From positions 1 to 46,251 of IMG/VR virus record IMGVR_UViG_3300030616_000039: DNA of 46,251 nt; one strand, given 5' to 3'. The position numbers were made by a program, and so were the translations under genes. The number at the start of each line of letters is the position of its first letter. Within the stretch, counting starts at the first letter, position 1. This document shows positions 27,703 to 34,525 of the stretch, piece by piece. Source of the stretch: a virus. Below the pieces are notes generated by a model. It was not told the origin of the DNA and ran no database searches. It was given only the letters and a program-made list of their open reading frames with translations.

Positions 27703-28229
27703 TACTGCTCTTGAGTGGGCTCCGGGGTCTTTCTCTTAGGCCCCAAAATACGCTTTAAAGTATCAATAAATCCACCACCTGCAGGCTGAGGTTTTACTGT
27801 CCTTACCCCACCTGTTGATTGAATATTAGAAAGGGCTGTTGCCTGGGCCTCTCCAGTGAGTTGTGCCAGTACCCTTTTTTGAGCATCCTCTTTAGGGGTC
27901 ACAGCACCCGGAGTCATTTGCTTAACCTCCAGGGCCTCCTGGCCAAGTCTCACCGTAGACATGTCAGAACTCTTTAAAAGCTCAGCAAGAGCCTGTGGAT
28001 TAAGCTGCCTTTGTAAGTTTAAATGCTGGTCAAATAAGACCTTCATTTTAGCCTCCTCCTTAGCTGCCTCTTTAGGCGTAAGGTCTGCCTTAGCTGTTTT
28101 GGCTTGTAGTATTTTTATTTTAGCGCTAAGGTCCTCCATCATCTCCATCACCATTCTAGCCTGGTCAGCATTAAGAGATTTAAATTTTCTCTTGCCTTTT
28201 GCCACCATCATAATATCATTTGTTGCCAT
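27702..28229 (-). CDS. Hypothetical late protein (175 aa)
   Basis: A 175-residue helical protein (ARMVMEMMEDLSAKIKILQA; KEAAKEEAKMKVLFDQHLNL) with a C-terminal Pro/Lys-rich tail (GPKRKTPEPTQEQ). It starts 14 nt inside the end of the first late gene. No motif recognised. Its place upstream of the terminase genes suggests packaging or early head assembly, but this is not shown. Confidence 0.65.
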   Translation of the reverse strand: MATNDIMMVAKGKRKFKSLNADQARMVMEMMEDLSAKIKILQAKTAKADLTPKEAAKEEAKMKVLFDQHLNLQRQLNPQALAELLKSSDMSTVRLGQEALEVKQMTPGAVTPKEDAQKRVLAQLTGEAQATALSNIQSTGGVRTVKPQPAGGGFIDTLKRILGPKRKTPEPTQEQ

Positions 28230-28545
28230 CTTTATGTCCTCCTGGTAAAGATATTGCTATAGTAATAGCATCAGTTGCCCCTAGTTGCGAGAGCACTTTC
28301 TCGCGACCTAGTGACGGTTCGTCATCGCCAATGTCCTCTTGGGTCTTACCCATTTCATCGAGCTTCTCTTTAATGGCATTGGCTACTGCATCAGGGTGAA
28401 GTGAACCTTCGTGAAGCTCAATATCAAACTCCTGGTCTTTAAACTTAACTGGGATTTTAATGTTGCCCTCTTCATCTGGTGTAAGGTCATTTGCCTTATC
28501 AACTATATCTCTTAAAAATTGTTCTGGAAAACTGAAATCCGACAT
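28216..28545 (-). CDS. First gene of the late operon, hypothetical (109 aa)
   Basis: A 109-residue acidic protein (FPEQFLRDIVDKANDLTPDE; KFKDQEFDIELHEGSLHPD; a C-terminal GATDAITIAISLPGG). ATG 28545 follows GGGGAGGGGTT. It is first after the strong minus-strand promoter and a 14-bp leader stem-loop, so it should be among the most highly transcribed genes. Function unknown. Confidence 0.7.
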   Translation of the reverse strand: MSDFSFPEQFLRDIVDKANDLTPDEEGNIKIPVKFKDQEFDIELHEGSLHPDAVANAIKEKLDEMGKTQEDIGDDEPSLGREKVLSQLGATDAITIAISLPGGHKDGNK

Positions 28546-28559
28546 AACCCCTCCCCAAC

Positions 28560-28601
28560 TTGACTGGGGCCCCTAATGCAGAATCCTGGGGCCCCAGTCA
28601 A
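28560..28601 (-). promoter_or_regulatory. 14-bp stem-loop at the 5' end of the late mRNA
   Basis: A perfect inverted repeat: TTGACTGGGGCCCC at 28560-28573 and its complement GGGGCCCCAGTCAA at 28588-28601, loop of 14 nt. With transcription expected to start near 28610, almost the whole 65-nt leader is this hairpin, ending just before GGGGAGGGG. There is no U run, so it is not a terminator. A 5' stabilising hairpin, a protein-binding site or a DNA cruciform are possible. Confidence 0.6.
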
Positions 28602-28616
28602 ACAAGTATGATGTCA

Positions 28617-28670
28617 ATTATAGATTAATTTAGGGGAGAAGTCAAGTGTGAAAAATTATGAAAAATTATG
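28617..28670 (-). promoter_or_regulatory. Strong sigma70-type late promoter with A/T-tract UP-like element
   Basis: Minus strand: -35 TTGACT (28645-28640), spacer exactly 17, -10 TATAAT (28622-28617). Directly upstream are two tandem 10-bp copies (28651-28660 and 28661-28670, each AAAAATTATG on the plus strand), which place A/T tracts one helical turn apart, as in UP elements that bind the polymerase alpha subunit. This is the best promoter in the window and drives the late operon. Confidence 0.8.
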
Positions 28671-28726
28671 ATAAATGCGAAATGGCTGGTGGTTATTTGT
28701 GATGGACGGATGGGCATAGTACTCTT

Positions 28727-28779
28727 CGCACACGCGCGCGCGCTGTTAGACTTGGCATAGGGGGTATGGTAATTACCAT
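28727..28779. promoter_or_regulatory. Alternating CG tract and 14-bp palindrome in the divergent control region
   Basis: Positions 28727-28743 are strictly alternating pyrimidine-purine (CGCACACGCGCGCGCGC), able to form Z-DNA under supercoiling. At 28766-28779 lies ATGGTAATTACCAT, a perfect 14-bp palindrome, a likely dimeric repressor or activator site. Both lie between the late promoter and the first plus-strand gene. The 28546-28852 gap holds only these elements, the late promoter and the leader hairpin; no gene was seen in it, and I could not find a convincing plus-strand promoter there. Confidence 0.5.
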
Positions 28780-28852
28780 GTCACAGGATGTACAGTATGG
28801 GATGCAAAATCGCATTTTTTTCCGAGTATGCAAACACAATTTGGAGGACAAT

Positions 28853-29113
28853 ATGTCAATAACAAAAGTAAACAACAATCAACTTACCGAAGAAGAAAGA
28901 AAAGAGCTTGATGAGCTTAGAGAATATAAGCGCAGACAAGCCCAGAAGGGTAACCTTATTAAAGTTAGCCAAAAAGGCGCTGTCTCAGTTTATGGATTAG
29001 GCAGATTCCCAGTGACTTTGTACGCTAGCCAGTGGGACAAGCTACTTGCCCAGTCTGAAGAGATTAAATCATTTATCAATGAGCATGCTAGTGAACTGGC
29101 AAGCAAAGAATAA
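28853..29113 (+). CDS. Small conserved-looking phage protein (86 aa)
   Basis: ATG 28853 is chosen because TTGGAGGACAAT precedes it; an upstream in-frame Met would add 29 residues without a ribosome site. The protein has a charged helix (LTEEERKELDELREYKRRQA) then a compact core (KGAVSVYGLGRFPVTLYASQ then WDKLL) ending in a helix. The 'SVYGLGRFPVTLY..QW..LL' signature recurs in small proteins of environmental phages and bacteria, without a known role to me. Followed by a strong terminator, so it is a monocistronic gene opening the plus-strand arm. Confidence 0.75.
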   Translation: MSITKVNNNQLTEEERKELDELREYKRRQAQKGNLIKVSQKGAVSVYGLGRFPVTLYASQWDKLLAQSEEIKSFINEHASELASKE

Positions 29114-29137
29114 TTACCGCTTAAAATAAGCCAATAC

Positions 29138-29164
29138 AAGGGCCCTTAGGGGCCCTTTTTTTTT
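29138..29164 (+). terminator. Strong rho-independent terminator
   Basis: AAGGGCCC (29138-29145), loop TTAG, GGGCCCTT (29150-29157), with a run of T from 29156 to 29164. An 8-bp perfect stem with eight or more T is a textbook terminator. It isolates the 86-residue gene from the SSB operon downstream. Confidence 0.9.
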
Positions 29165-29170
29165 GGCCTT

Positions 29171-29200
29171 TTGCTAATAGACAAAGAGGTATGCTATGAT
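29171..29200 (+). promoter_or_regulatory. Candidate extended -10 promoter
   Basis: TTGCTA (29171-29176), 18-nt spacer, TATGAT (29195-29200) preceded by TGC, which gives the extended -10 form TGnTATGAT. It lies directly after the terminator and points to the SSB operon, 350 nt before its first gene. Could also act in origin transcription. Confidence 0.45.
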
Positions 29201-29282
29201 ACCCCCTCATCCAAGGCACAATATGCATAAGCAATTCTCCCTTGCCAAAGAATCTTTAAAAAATGCGAAAAATGTATCGCTA

Positions 29283-29476
29283 ACTCTTCACACACCATAC
29301 CCTAATCTATATACCCAGTAATTTTCTAAACAAAAATAAGAAAAATATAATATTTAATTACTTTCTATGGCATTTTTACATAAACATTTAATACAGATTA
29401 CTCATCGAACACATAATGATTGCAAGAATTACTTAGAGCCCTATAATATTTTAGTGTGTGTGAAGAGTAAGGGTAT
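29283..29476. other. AT-rich region flanked by 13-bp inverted repeats; candidate replication origin
   Basis: ACTCTTCACACAC (29283-29295) has its exact reverse complement at 29456-29468. A second pair, ATACCCT (29297-29303) and AGGGTAT (29470-29476), lies beside it, but in an order that lets only one pair form at a time. Between them are about 160 bp that are strongly AT-rich with A and T runs. The 29114-29557 gap (444 bp) has no gene; it holds the terminator, two promoter candidates and this block. Easy melting plus flanking iterons next to the replication genes suggests an origin; this is inference. Confidence 0.45.
29420..29447 (+). promoter_or_regulatory. Candidate sigma70 promoter for the SSB operon
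   Basis: A perfect -10 TATAAT at 29442-29447 with TTGCAA at 29420-29425, 16-nt spacer. The start would fall near 29454, directly before the right 13-bp inverted repeat (29456-29468), which could then act as an operator or leader element. It points at the gene starting at 29558. Confidence 0.5.
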
Positions 29477-29557
29477 AAGGCATTGCCGCGAAAATCGCAA
29501 AAATTGCCGATAATGCGAGCGCGAATGAGCGCCAAATAACATATGTTGGAGGACATT

Positions 29558-29794
29558 ATGAATAATTATCATCACAAAGACCCAGCACTTAATATCTCTA
29601 GGCGAGAGACTAAGTGTGGATATCGCCATGACCTGGAGCGGATGGCCACTCTCTTTGCTCTTTGCAAAGCCTTGCGGATAAAGAGAAATGACCCTTTAAT
29701 CAAGGACATTTGGTATAAGAAGAGCTGGTATGTGACTGCGCTCACTGACAAGCTGACTGAGATTTGCAGTAGGCGTGGCATTGTGGTATGCTAG
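29558..29794 (+). CDS. Hypothetical early protein (78 aa)
   Basis: ATG 29558 follows GTTGGAGGACATT, fixing the start (MNNYHHKDPALNISRRET). The protein is basic and helical (LERMATLFALCKALRIKRND, then KKSWYVTALTDKLTEICSRR), with three Cys. First gene of the SSB operon; it ends 10 nt before the SSB start. No family recognised; a small DNA-associated early protein is a guess. Confidence 0.7.
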   Translation: MNNYHHKDPALNISRRETKCGYRHDLERMATLFALCKALRIKRNDPLIKDIWYKKSWYVTALTDKLTEICSRRGIVVC

Positions 29795-29804
29795 GAGGAC
29801 AACA

Positions 29805-30185
29805 ATGAATAACTTTAATTTCACAATGTTAGAGGGTAACCTGGTAAATGACCCTGTTCTGCAGAAGTATGCCAATGGCAGCTATCAATGTGCCTTTAAT
29901 ATTGGCACAAACAGGCAATACACAAGCACCGATGGTACTAAGCACGATGAGACCAGCTTCTTTGAGGTGACCTGCTATGATAAGCTGGCCGAGACCTGCG
30001 CCAAGTACCTTAAGAAGGGCAAGCGTGTGCTGGTATCTGGTATGCTACGCAAGCTGGAGTACAGGACAGAGTCCGGTGGCAAGAGAAGTAGGGTATATCT
30101 TGAGGGCAGGGAGGTCAACTTCCTGTCTCCTTGTAGCAAGGGGACAGCTCCTGCTGGGCCTGCGCTGGCTACTAAGGAGGACTAA
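29805..30185 (+). CDS. ssb: Single-stranded DNA-binding protein (126 aa)
   Basis: An OB-fold SSB: FNFTMLEGNLVNDPVLQKYA, then the strand C.FNIGTNRQY, TSFFEVTCYDKLAETCAKYL, KGKRVLVSGMLRKLEYRT and a closing YLEGREVNFL. This is the order of a bacterial SSB core at about 110 residues. The C-terminus (PAGPALATKED) lacks the usual DDIPF tip, so docking of host SSB partners may be absent or different. ATG 29805 after CTAGGAGGACAAC. It protects ssDNA during replication; linked to the helicases downstream. Confidence 0.85.
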   Translation: MNNFNFTMLEGNLVNDPVLQKYANGSYQCAFNIGTNRQYTSTDGTKHDETSFFEVTCYDKLAETCAKYLKKGKRVLVSGMLRKLEYRTESGGKRSRVYLEGREVNFLSPCSKGTAPAGPALATKED

Positions 30186-30186
30186 G

Positions 30187-30579
30187 ATGGGATACTGGGG
30201 CAAATACATAGGCAATAAGCCTACAATGAGGCAGATTAAGGAGAGGATAAAGGAGGAGACTCAACTCTCCCAGCTATCAGTGCGCTTCGGCTATGCCGTG
30301 GGTATAGTGACTGAGGACTGCATTGGTGATGATGGATATAAGCCAGATGCTCTGGGCATTATCATCGTATGCAAATGGTTCATATCCCAAGGCCAGCTGA
30401 TGATAAAGACAATGAGCGAAGATATGGGCCCATATTATAATGATGTGCCTTTAAAGTATCTTAACACACCCTGCAAACACGCCAATGAGAGCTGGAGAGC
30501 TAACTGTATCAATGCTCATATCGCCAGGCGTGAGAGAAGGAAAGAAAGGAGGACAAAATATGAAAACACAATACAATAG
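30187..30579 (+). CDS. DUF6927-like protein (130 aa)
   Basis: Starts at ATG 30187 after AAGGAGGACTAAG; ends 20 nt inside the next gene. The second half (IKTMSEDMGPYYNDVPLKYL, then HANESWRANC) fits the DUF6927 pattern 'K.M.E..GPYY.D.P...L......A..WR..C' found in small phage and plasmid proteins of unknown function. The N-terminus is short and basic, and a stretch of beta residues (GYAVGIVTEDCIGDD, then ALGIIIVCKWF) lies between. Family recalled by pattern only. Confidence 0.65.
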   Translation: MGYWGKYIGNKPTMRQIKERIKEETQLSQLSVRFGYAVGIVTEDCIGDDGYKPDALGIIIVCKWFISQGQLMIKTMSEDMGPYYNDVPLKYLNTPCKHANESWRANCINAHIARRERRKERRTKYENTIQ

Positions 30580-31600
30580 TCTCAGCGAACTTACCGCTGA
30601 AATAGAGAGGCAAGAGGCCAGCAAAGCTGACTACTTGGCCCCTGCTGCTGACATAAGGTTAGCAGATGATAATACCCTGGAGTTAGATGGCATTGGAAAC
30701 TTTGGCCTGAACTCCCACGCTCACTCCCAGGTGGCATCCAAGTTCGGAATACCTAAGAGATATTACGATGATATTGGTAATGTGCCTGGCTTAAGAGCAT
30801 ACTCTGTGAACGCTCTTAACGGAGCGAACCCAGACCGTAAGCATTTTGTCAGGACATTAGACAATACTGCCCGGGCCTTGTTATCTGACAGGTTCAGGCC
30901 TATTGACAATATGTTTGTGATGAACGCGTTCTTACCTGCTGTTCAGCCAATTAGCAATGACATCCAAGTCAGGGCTAACGTGCTGTCTGACCGCAGGTTA
31001 TACCTGCAAATCTCATCCAAGAGATATGAGGGTGATGTCAAAGTCGGTGACCCTGTGCAGGCTGGTATCATCCTCACTAACAGTGAGGTTGGAGCCGGTG
31101 CTGTTGACATCAAGTCACTCATCTGGAGACTGGTATGTTCTAATGGTATGATAGGACAGTCTATATTACGGCAGATGCACGCTGGTAAGAGGATCGATGA
31201 GGATAATATCGACATTTACAGTGATGATACACTTAAGGCAGAGATGAAGAGCTTGTCCTTAAGGATGCGTGATATGATAGCGCACTCACTGTCTGAGTCT
31301 GTGTTCAAAGAGCAGCTTGAGCGCCTGCAAATAGCTAACGGCCAGGAGATTGCCAAGCCCCGGGCTACCATTGAGAACGTGACTAAGCAGTTTACTGGTA
31401 TCATACTGACTGATGAGATTGACAAGATTGAGGCTAATATGGCTAAGGAAGGGAACATATCCAAGTATGGACTGGCCAATGGTATCACTAACCTGGCCCA
31501 TAGTATAGAGAATCCGGACAGAGCATATGAGATAGAGAAGCTGGGAGCTAAGATAATTAGTCTTGAGCCCAGCCAATGGGAAGTTGTAAACGCATCATAG
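30560..31600 (+). CDS. DUF932 protein (346 aa)
   Basis: A 346-residue DUF932-type protein, a family common in plasmids and phages near recombination genes, of unclear role. Key stretches: FGLNSHAHSQVASKFGIPKR (residues about 50-70), RALLSDRFRPIDN (about 113), a beta-rich core (VRANVLSDRRLYLQIS), VGDPVQAGIILTNSEVGAGA, and WRLVCSNGMIG at about 193. The C-terminal third is helical. Start ATG 30560 follows AGGAGGACAAAAT. Ends just before a structured RNA segment. Confidence 0.8.
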   Translation: MKTQYNSLSELTAEIERQEASKADYLAPAADIRLADDNTLELDGIGNFGLNSHAHSQVASKFGIPKRYYDDIGNVPGLRAYSVNALNGANPDRKHFVRTLDNTARALLSDRFRPIDNMFVMNAFLPAVQPISNDIQVRANVLSDRRLYLQISSKRYEGDVKVGDPVQAGIILTNSEVGAGAVDIKSLIWRLVCSNGMIGQSILRQMHAGKRIDEDNIDIYSDDTLKAEMKSLSLRMRDMIAHSLSESVFKEQLERLQIANGQEIAKPRATIENVTKQFTGIILTDEIDKIEANMAKEGNISKYGLANGITNLAHSIENPDRAYEIEKLGAKIISLEPSQWEVVNAS

Positions 31601-31605
31601 TATAG

Positions 31606-31768
31606 GTCCTCCAACCTGGGCCAGTGGGTTCGACTCCCACTGGCTCGGATGGGGCTGAGGTTATGGTGGCAGTGACGAAGTGCCACGGCTGAGTGTAGCC
31701 TAGGATATGCTCAGCTCCCCTATTTACCGCCTGCTACTGGCGGTGGCTAAGTGAGTAGCAAGGAGGAC
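31606..31768 (+). ncRNA. Structured intergenic RNA with anti-SD/SD pairing and T-arm-like hairpin
   Basis: Elements seen in order: GTCCTCC (31606-31612), the exact complement of the SD GGAGGAC at 31762-31768 of the next gene; hairpin GCCAGTGGG/CCCACTGGC around loop TTCGACT (stem 9 bp; loop matches a tRNA T-loop); helix GGGGCTGAG (31651-31659) with CTCAG-CT-CCCC (31710-31720) enclosing hairpins GTGGCA/TGCCAC (31666-31686) and GGCT/AGCC (31687-31700); and ACCGCC/GGCGGT (31726-31744). A leader that can sequester the ribosome site is likely. Not a recognised family; no full tRNA can be folded. Confidence 0.55.
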
Positions 31769-31770
31769 AA

Positions 31771-32037
31771 ATGCCGGGCAAGAAAGGAACCAGGTGCGTG
31801 ACCAAGGGCTATAACAATAGCTTGTCAAGAGGTGGTGATGCAAGGTATGTTAACAACAAACAGTCTGAGATGCAGCGTATCCGTAATACCTGGGGGCTGC
31901 ACTCATACTCAATACAAGGACTCATCCGTGAGTTCAGCTCGCTTTTACTGGACCAGAAGAATAAGCCAGTAAGAGATGCTATCAATAGAGAGATAGACAG
32001 GCTAGCCGAGCTAGCCAAGGAGGAGAAAAATGGGTAG
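31771..32037 (+). CDS. Hypothetical early protein (88 aa)
   Basis: A basic 88-residue protein (MPGKKGTRCVTKGYNNSLSR; a helical second half ending LAELAKEEKNG). Its SD AAGGAGGACAA is the one complementary to the anti-SD 150 nt upstream, so translation may be controlled by the structured leader. The end overlaps the next gene by 8 nt. No family recognised. Confidence 0.7.
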   Translation: MPGKKGTRCVTKGYNNSLSRGGDARYVNNKQSEMQRIRNTWGLHSYSIQGLIREFSSLLLDQKNKPVRDAINREIDRLAELAKEEKNG

Positions 32038-32230
32038 ATACAACAGGTATGTAGACAGAGGGGCCAGGGCAGAGCGCATTAAAGAAGAGATATTTGAGAG
32101 GTATCGCAAGATGCAGCGCCTGGCCAAGGCACAAGAGCTGCTTGAGAGAGTCATCAGTGACTGGGATCATAAGCTAGAGCCTGAGCTCAAGGACATAATA
32201 AAAACATTTTTGGAGGACAAGAATGATTAA
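32030..32230 (+). CDS. Small basic helical protein (66 aa)
   Basis: A 66-residue, almost fully helical protein with many Arg and Glu (RAERIKEEIFERYRKMQRLA, then ELLERVISDWDHKLEPELKD). Starts 8 nt inside the previous gene with AAGGAGGAGAAAA, and overlaps the next by 8 nt. The C-terminus codes for LEDKND, which carries the next gene's TTGGAGGACAAGA site. Function unknown; coiled coil likely. Confidence 0.65.
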   Translation: MGRYNRYVDRGARAERIKEEIFERYRKMQRLAKAQELLERVISDWDHKLEPELKDIIKTFLEDKND

Positions 32231-33044
32231 GTTAAATCACAAGGTGTGCGGACATCTCAAACAATACCTATCAAATGATACCAGCCAGTACGGCCTGCAG
32301 GGTGTGCACTTCCAGTATCTACCTGGAGACTGCAAATATACTGCAAATATACTCCGGGTGGAGGCGTGTAATGGCCGGGCATTTTACAGGGCTGATGTCC
32401 TGGTTGAAACGAACGATGAGGAGATGGCCAAAGCCTGGGATGGCAAGCTAATCGAGCTGCCTAAGCTCTCACCTAATCAGTTCTTTGTGCTGGGTGAGAA
32501 TGACAAGGTGAACATACAGAGATACTACCTCAAAAAGTCAGATGAGTTTGTGCGTACCGAGGTAGTCAAAGAGTTCAATGCCAAGTGGCCCAAGACTGAT
32601 ATGTTCTTGCCCAAGGGTATCATAAGATACATCAAGCTGAACTCTGACCTCTTCCCCAAGGACCGCAGGGTTATCTATGGCCTGACTGACAAGGGCACTG
32701 ACCCAGTTCACTATGAGATACAGGATGAGGAGTGTGACGATGGCGTAAGAGAGTACGGATGCCTTATGCCTATGAGGATTGACGATGACAAGCACGATGA
32801 TAAGGTGGACCCCGATGCCAAGCGCTGGGAGCGCAGAGCCCAGTGGTATCGCAGAAGGATAATGGCTGAGCGTGACAAGCACACAGTCAATTTAGGCAAG
32901 GGGCTTGTGCGTAACGAGACTGACTACAATGCAGGACAGAGACATATCAATGTGCTGAAGTCAGAGCTCCACAAGTACCAGTTCCTACTGGAGAAGGCCA
33001 AGGTATTCCTATCAGATGAGGACCTGGCTAAGGTGGAAAAATGA
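32223..33044 (+). CDS. Hypothetical protein, mixed alpha/beta with coiled-coil end (273 aa)
   Basis: A 273-residue protein. Residues 1-170 are beta-rich and acidic/basic mixed (LQGVHFQYLPGDCKYTANIL; NGRAFYRADVLVETNDEE; LPKLSPNQFFVLGENDKVNI). Residues 195-230 are charged (RIDDDKHDDKVDPDAKRWER), the end is coiled coil (INVLKSELHKYQFLLEKAKV). A tandem 11-bp duplication (CTGCAAATATA twice, near 32331-32352) lies within the coding region. A beta-clamp-like or DNA-binding fold is possible but not shown. Confidence 0.7.
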   Translation: MIKLNHKVCGHLKQYLSNDTSQYGLQGVHFQYLPGDCKYTANILRVEACNGRAFYRADVLVETNDEEMAKAWDGKLIELPKLSPNQFFVLGENDKVNIQRYYLKKSDEFVRTEVVKEFNAKWPKTDMFLPKGIIRYIKLNSDLFPKDRRVIYGLTDKGTDPVHYEIQDEECDDGVREYGCLMPMRIDDDKHDDKVDPDAKRWERRAQWYRRRIMAERDKHTVNLGKGLVRNETDYNAGQRHINVLKSELHKYQFLLEKAKVFLSDEDLAKVEK

Positions 33045-33658
33045 CAGCTGATATACACATATCCAAGCACGAAGCCAAGCTGGAGGATATTGACAGCATC
33101 AATCTCTGGTGTGAGTGTGACCCTGAGTTGAGGGCTGACCCGGGGAGTGTGTGCCATAAGTGCTACTGGTACACCAGGCATAGGGTGTGCTATCATAATC
33201 TCAATGATGCAATGAAGAGAAACCTTAAGGTGTTTAATAAGCTCATCCCTATTGACGAGATGCCCTGGATGAACGCTGCTTACTTCAGGTACTCATCATT
33301 CGGTGACATATCCAAGCTGGTTCACGCTCGTAATTTCATAGCCCTGGCTGCTGCCAATAAGCACTGCAATTTTGGGTGGTGGACTAAGAGACCTGAGCTA
33401 ATTGAGAAGGCTGTGCTTAAGGACAATTACTGGCCTGGAAACCTGGTTCTTAATGTGAGTGCTAAGTATCTCAATAAGCCTATGAAATATGTGCCCTGCT
33501 TTGCAGACAGGCAGTTTGTAGTCTGGACCAAGGACAAAATACCTAAGCAAAAGCAGATAAATAAAGAGGTAGAGTATATCTGTAAGAAGCAGTGCAAGGA
33601 TTGCCTGGTATGCTATACCAAGAACAATATTAAGATTGTACATGAGGAGTTGAAATGA
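33041..33658 (+). CDS. GP88-like protein (205 aa)
   Basis: A 205-residue protein with N-terminal Cys cluster (WCECDPELRADPGSVCHKCY) and C-terminal cluster (ICKKQCKDCLVCYTKN), plus a middle AAYFRYSSFGDISKLVHARN and HCNFGWWTKRPELIEK. The 'FR....GD....... W.TK.P' pattern with flanking Cys recalls the phage gene product 88 family, which relates to DNA or RNA metabolism and may bind metal. Starts 4 nt before the preceding stop. Family assignment is tentative. Confidence 0.6.
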   Translation: MTADIHISKHEAKLEDIDSINLWCECDPELRADPGSVCHKCYWYTRHRVCYHNLNDAMKRNLKVFNKLIPIDEMPWMNAAYFRYSSFGDISKLVHARNFIALAAANKHCNFGWWTKRPELIEKAVLKDNYWPGNLVLNVSAKYLNKPMKYVPCFADRQFVVWTKDKIPKQKQINKEVEYICKKQCKDCLVCYTKNNIKIVHEELK

Positions 33659-34032
33659 AAGCAATATTTAAACTTGACGATAATAGAATGGGTATTCAGG
33701 AGTTTGACATCTGGGTAGTCATATCAGAGCCAGGTGATGGCACTAAGTACGAATACCTGGTGTATTACAATGGGTATGAGTTCTTCTTTATGAACAGGGT
33801 GGATAGCTTTAGTTACCCTAAGGTGATAAAAAACTATGCCATAGAGAGGGCTGGCGATGTGAGTGTTCACGCTGTGCAATATGGTAAAACATCACAGGCG
33901 TTCAAGCAGTTGCAGCGCGCTGATGGTGCTAACCCTTTTACCGTAGCTGAGTGTATCCGTACAGCCAGGGAGATGATGATAGTTGACAATCCTATTGATG
34001 AGGATTATAATAATACAAAACACAAGGAGTAA
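33655..34032 (+). CDS. Hypothetical early protein (125 aa)
   Basis: A 125-residue protein with a beta-rich first half (FDIWVVISEPGDGTKYEYLV, NGYEFFFMNRVDSFSYPKVI) and a helical end (CIRTAREMMIVDNPIDEDYN). ATG 33655 overlaps the previous stop by 4 nt and is preceded by GAGGAG. No known motif. Followed 3 nt later by a small Cys gene. Confidence 0.65.
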   Translation: MKAIFKLDDNRMGIQEFDIWVVISEPGDGTKYEYLVYYNGYEFFFMNRVDSFSYPKVIKNYAIERAGDVSVHAVQYGKTSQAFKQLQRADGANPFTVAECIRTAREMMIVDNPIDEDYNNTKHKE

Positions 34033-34034
34033 TT

Positions 34035-34250
34035 ATGACTACAATAAATTGCGGTGCCTTCTGGTGCCGGTTCGCAGACGGAGGGATATGTGAGAGGGAT
34101 GAGGTCAAGCTCATTGAACAGAACCTGTCTGGAGACAAGCGCTTCTCTCCTGCCTGTATATCTATGAAGCCACACGCTGCCAAGGTAGGTGATGAGGAAG
34201 CTGAGGCTGTGATGAGAAAGAAACTTGAAGAGAAGGATGAGGACTCATGA
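34035..34250 (+). CDS. Small Cys protein (71 aa)
   Basis: A 71-residue protein with four Cys (INCGAFWCRFADGGICERDE and PACISMK) followed by an acidic helix ending KDEDS. The Cys spacing suits a small zinc or iron-sulphur fold; the ligands are seen, the metal is inferred. ATG 34035 after AAGGAGTAATT. Overlaps the next gene by 4 nt. Confidence 0.65.
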   Translation: MTTINCGAFWCRFADGGICERDEVKLIEQNLSGDKRFSPACISMKPHAAKVGDEEAEAVMRKKLEEKDEDS

Positions 34251-34525
34251 CACACGTACAATTCCTGGCCTGTGATGGCTGCGGTGAGAAGATAGATGAG
34301 GACTCTAGCTATATAGACCTGGAGCTTACTGCTAAGGACAAGCGTGGTGATAATGAGGAGCTCACATCATTTACTGACTTTCTGAGAAGGACTCATCCTA
34401 TGTTTGGTAGTGATGGTAGGAAATCCACACATAGGCACTACCATTTCCACAGTGAGGAGTGCGTGGCCAGGTTTATGCATAACTATAGTAAGGGGGTTGG
34501 TGATGCCAAATCCAAGACAAGCTAG
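34247..34525 (+). CDS. Small zinc-finger-like protein (92 aa)
   Basis: N-terminal FLACDGCGEKIDEDSSYIDL with CxxC, and C-terminal THRHYHFHSEECVARF with His and Cys: together a plausible C2HC zinc site typical of phage proteins of the '..C..C......H.H...C' kind. Starts in the ATGA of the previous gene. Function unknown; possibly nucleic-acid binding. Confidence 0.65.
   Translation: MTHVQFLACDGCGEKIDEDSSYIDLELTAKDKRGDNEELTSFTDFLRRTHPMFGSDGRKSTHRHYHFHSEECVARFMHNYSKGVGDAKSKTS

Noticed and set aside
28560-28601. Bidirectional terminator between the arms
   Set aside because: Although the stem is strong, neither strand has a T run after it; it lies in the late leader directly after the promoter.
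28766-28852. N-terminal extension of the 86-residue protein
   Set aside because: In-frame but covers the 14-bp palindrome, has no ribosome site, and the GGAGGACAAT site lies before ATG 28853.
31564-31648. A tRNA overlapping the DUF932 stop
   Set aside because: The T-arm is canonical and TGAGCC could pair with GGCTCG as an acceptor, but no five-base-pair anticodon arm forms and the seventh acceptor pair and D arm are poor. Kept only as a T-arm-like hairpin in a structured RNA.
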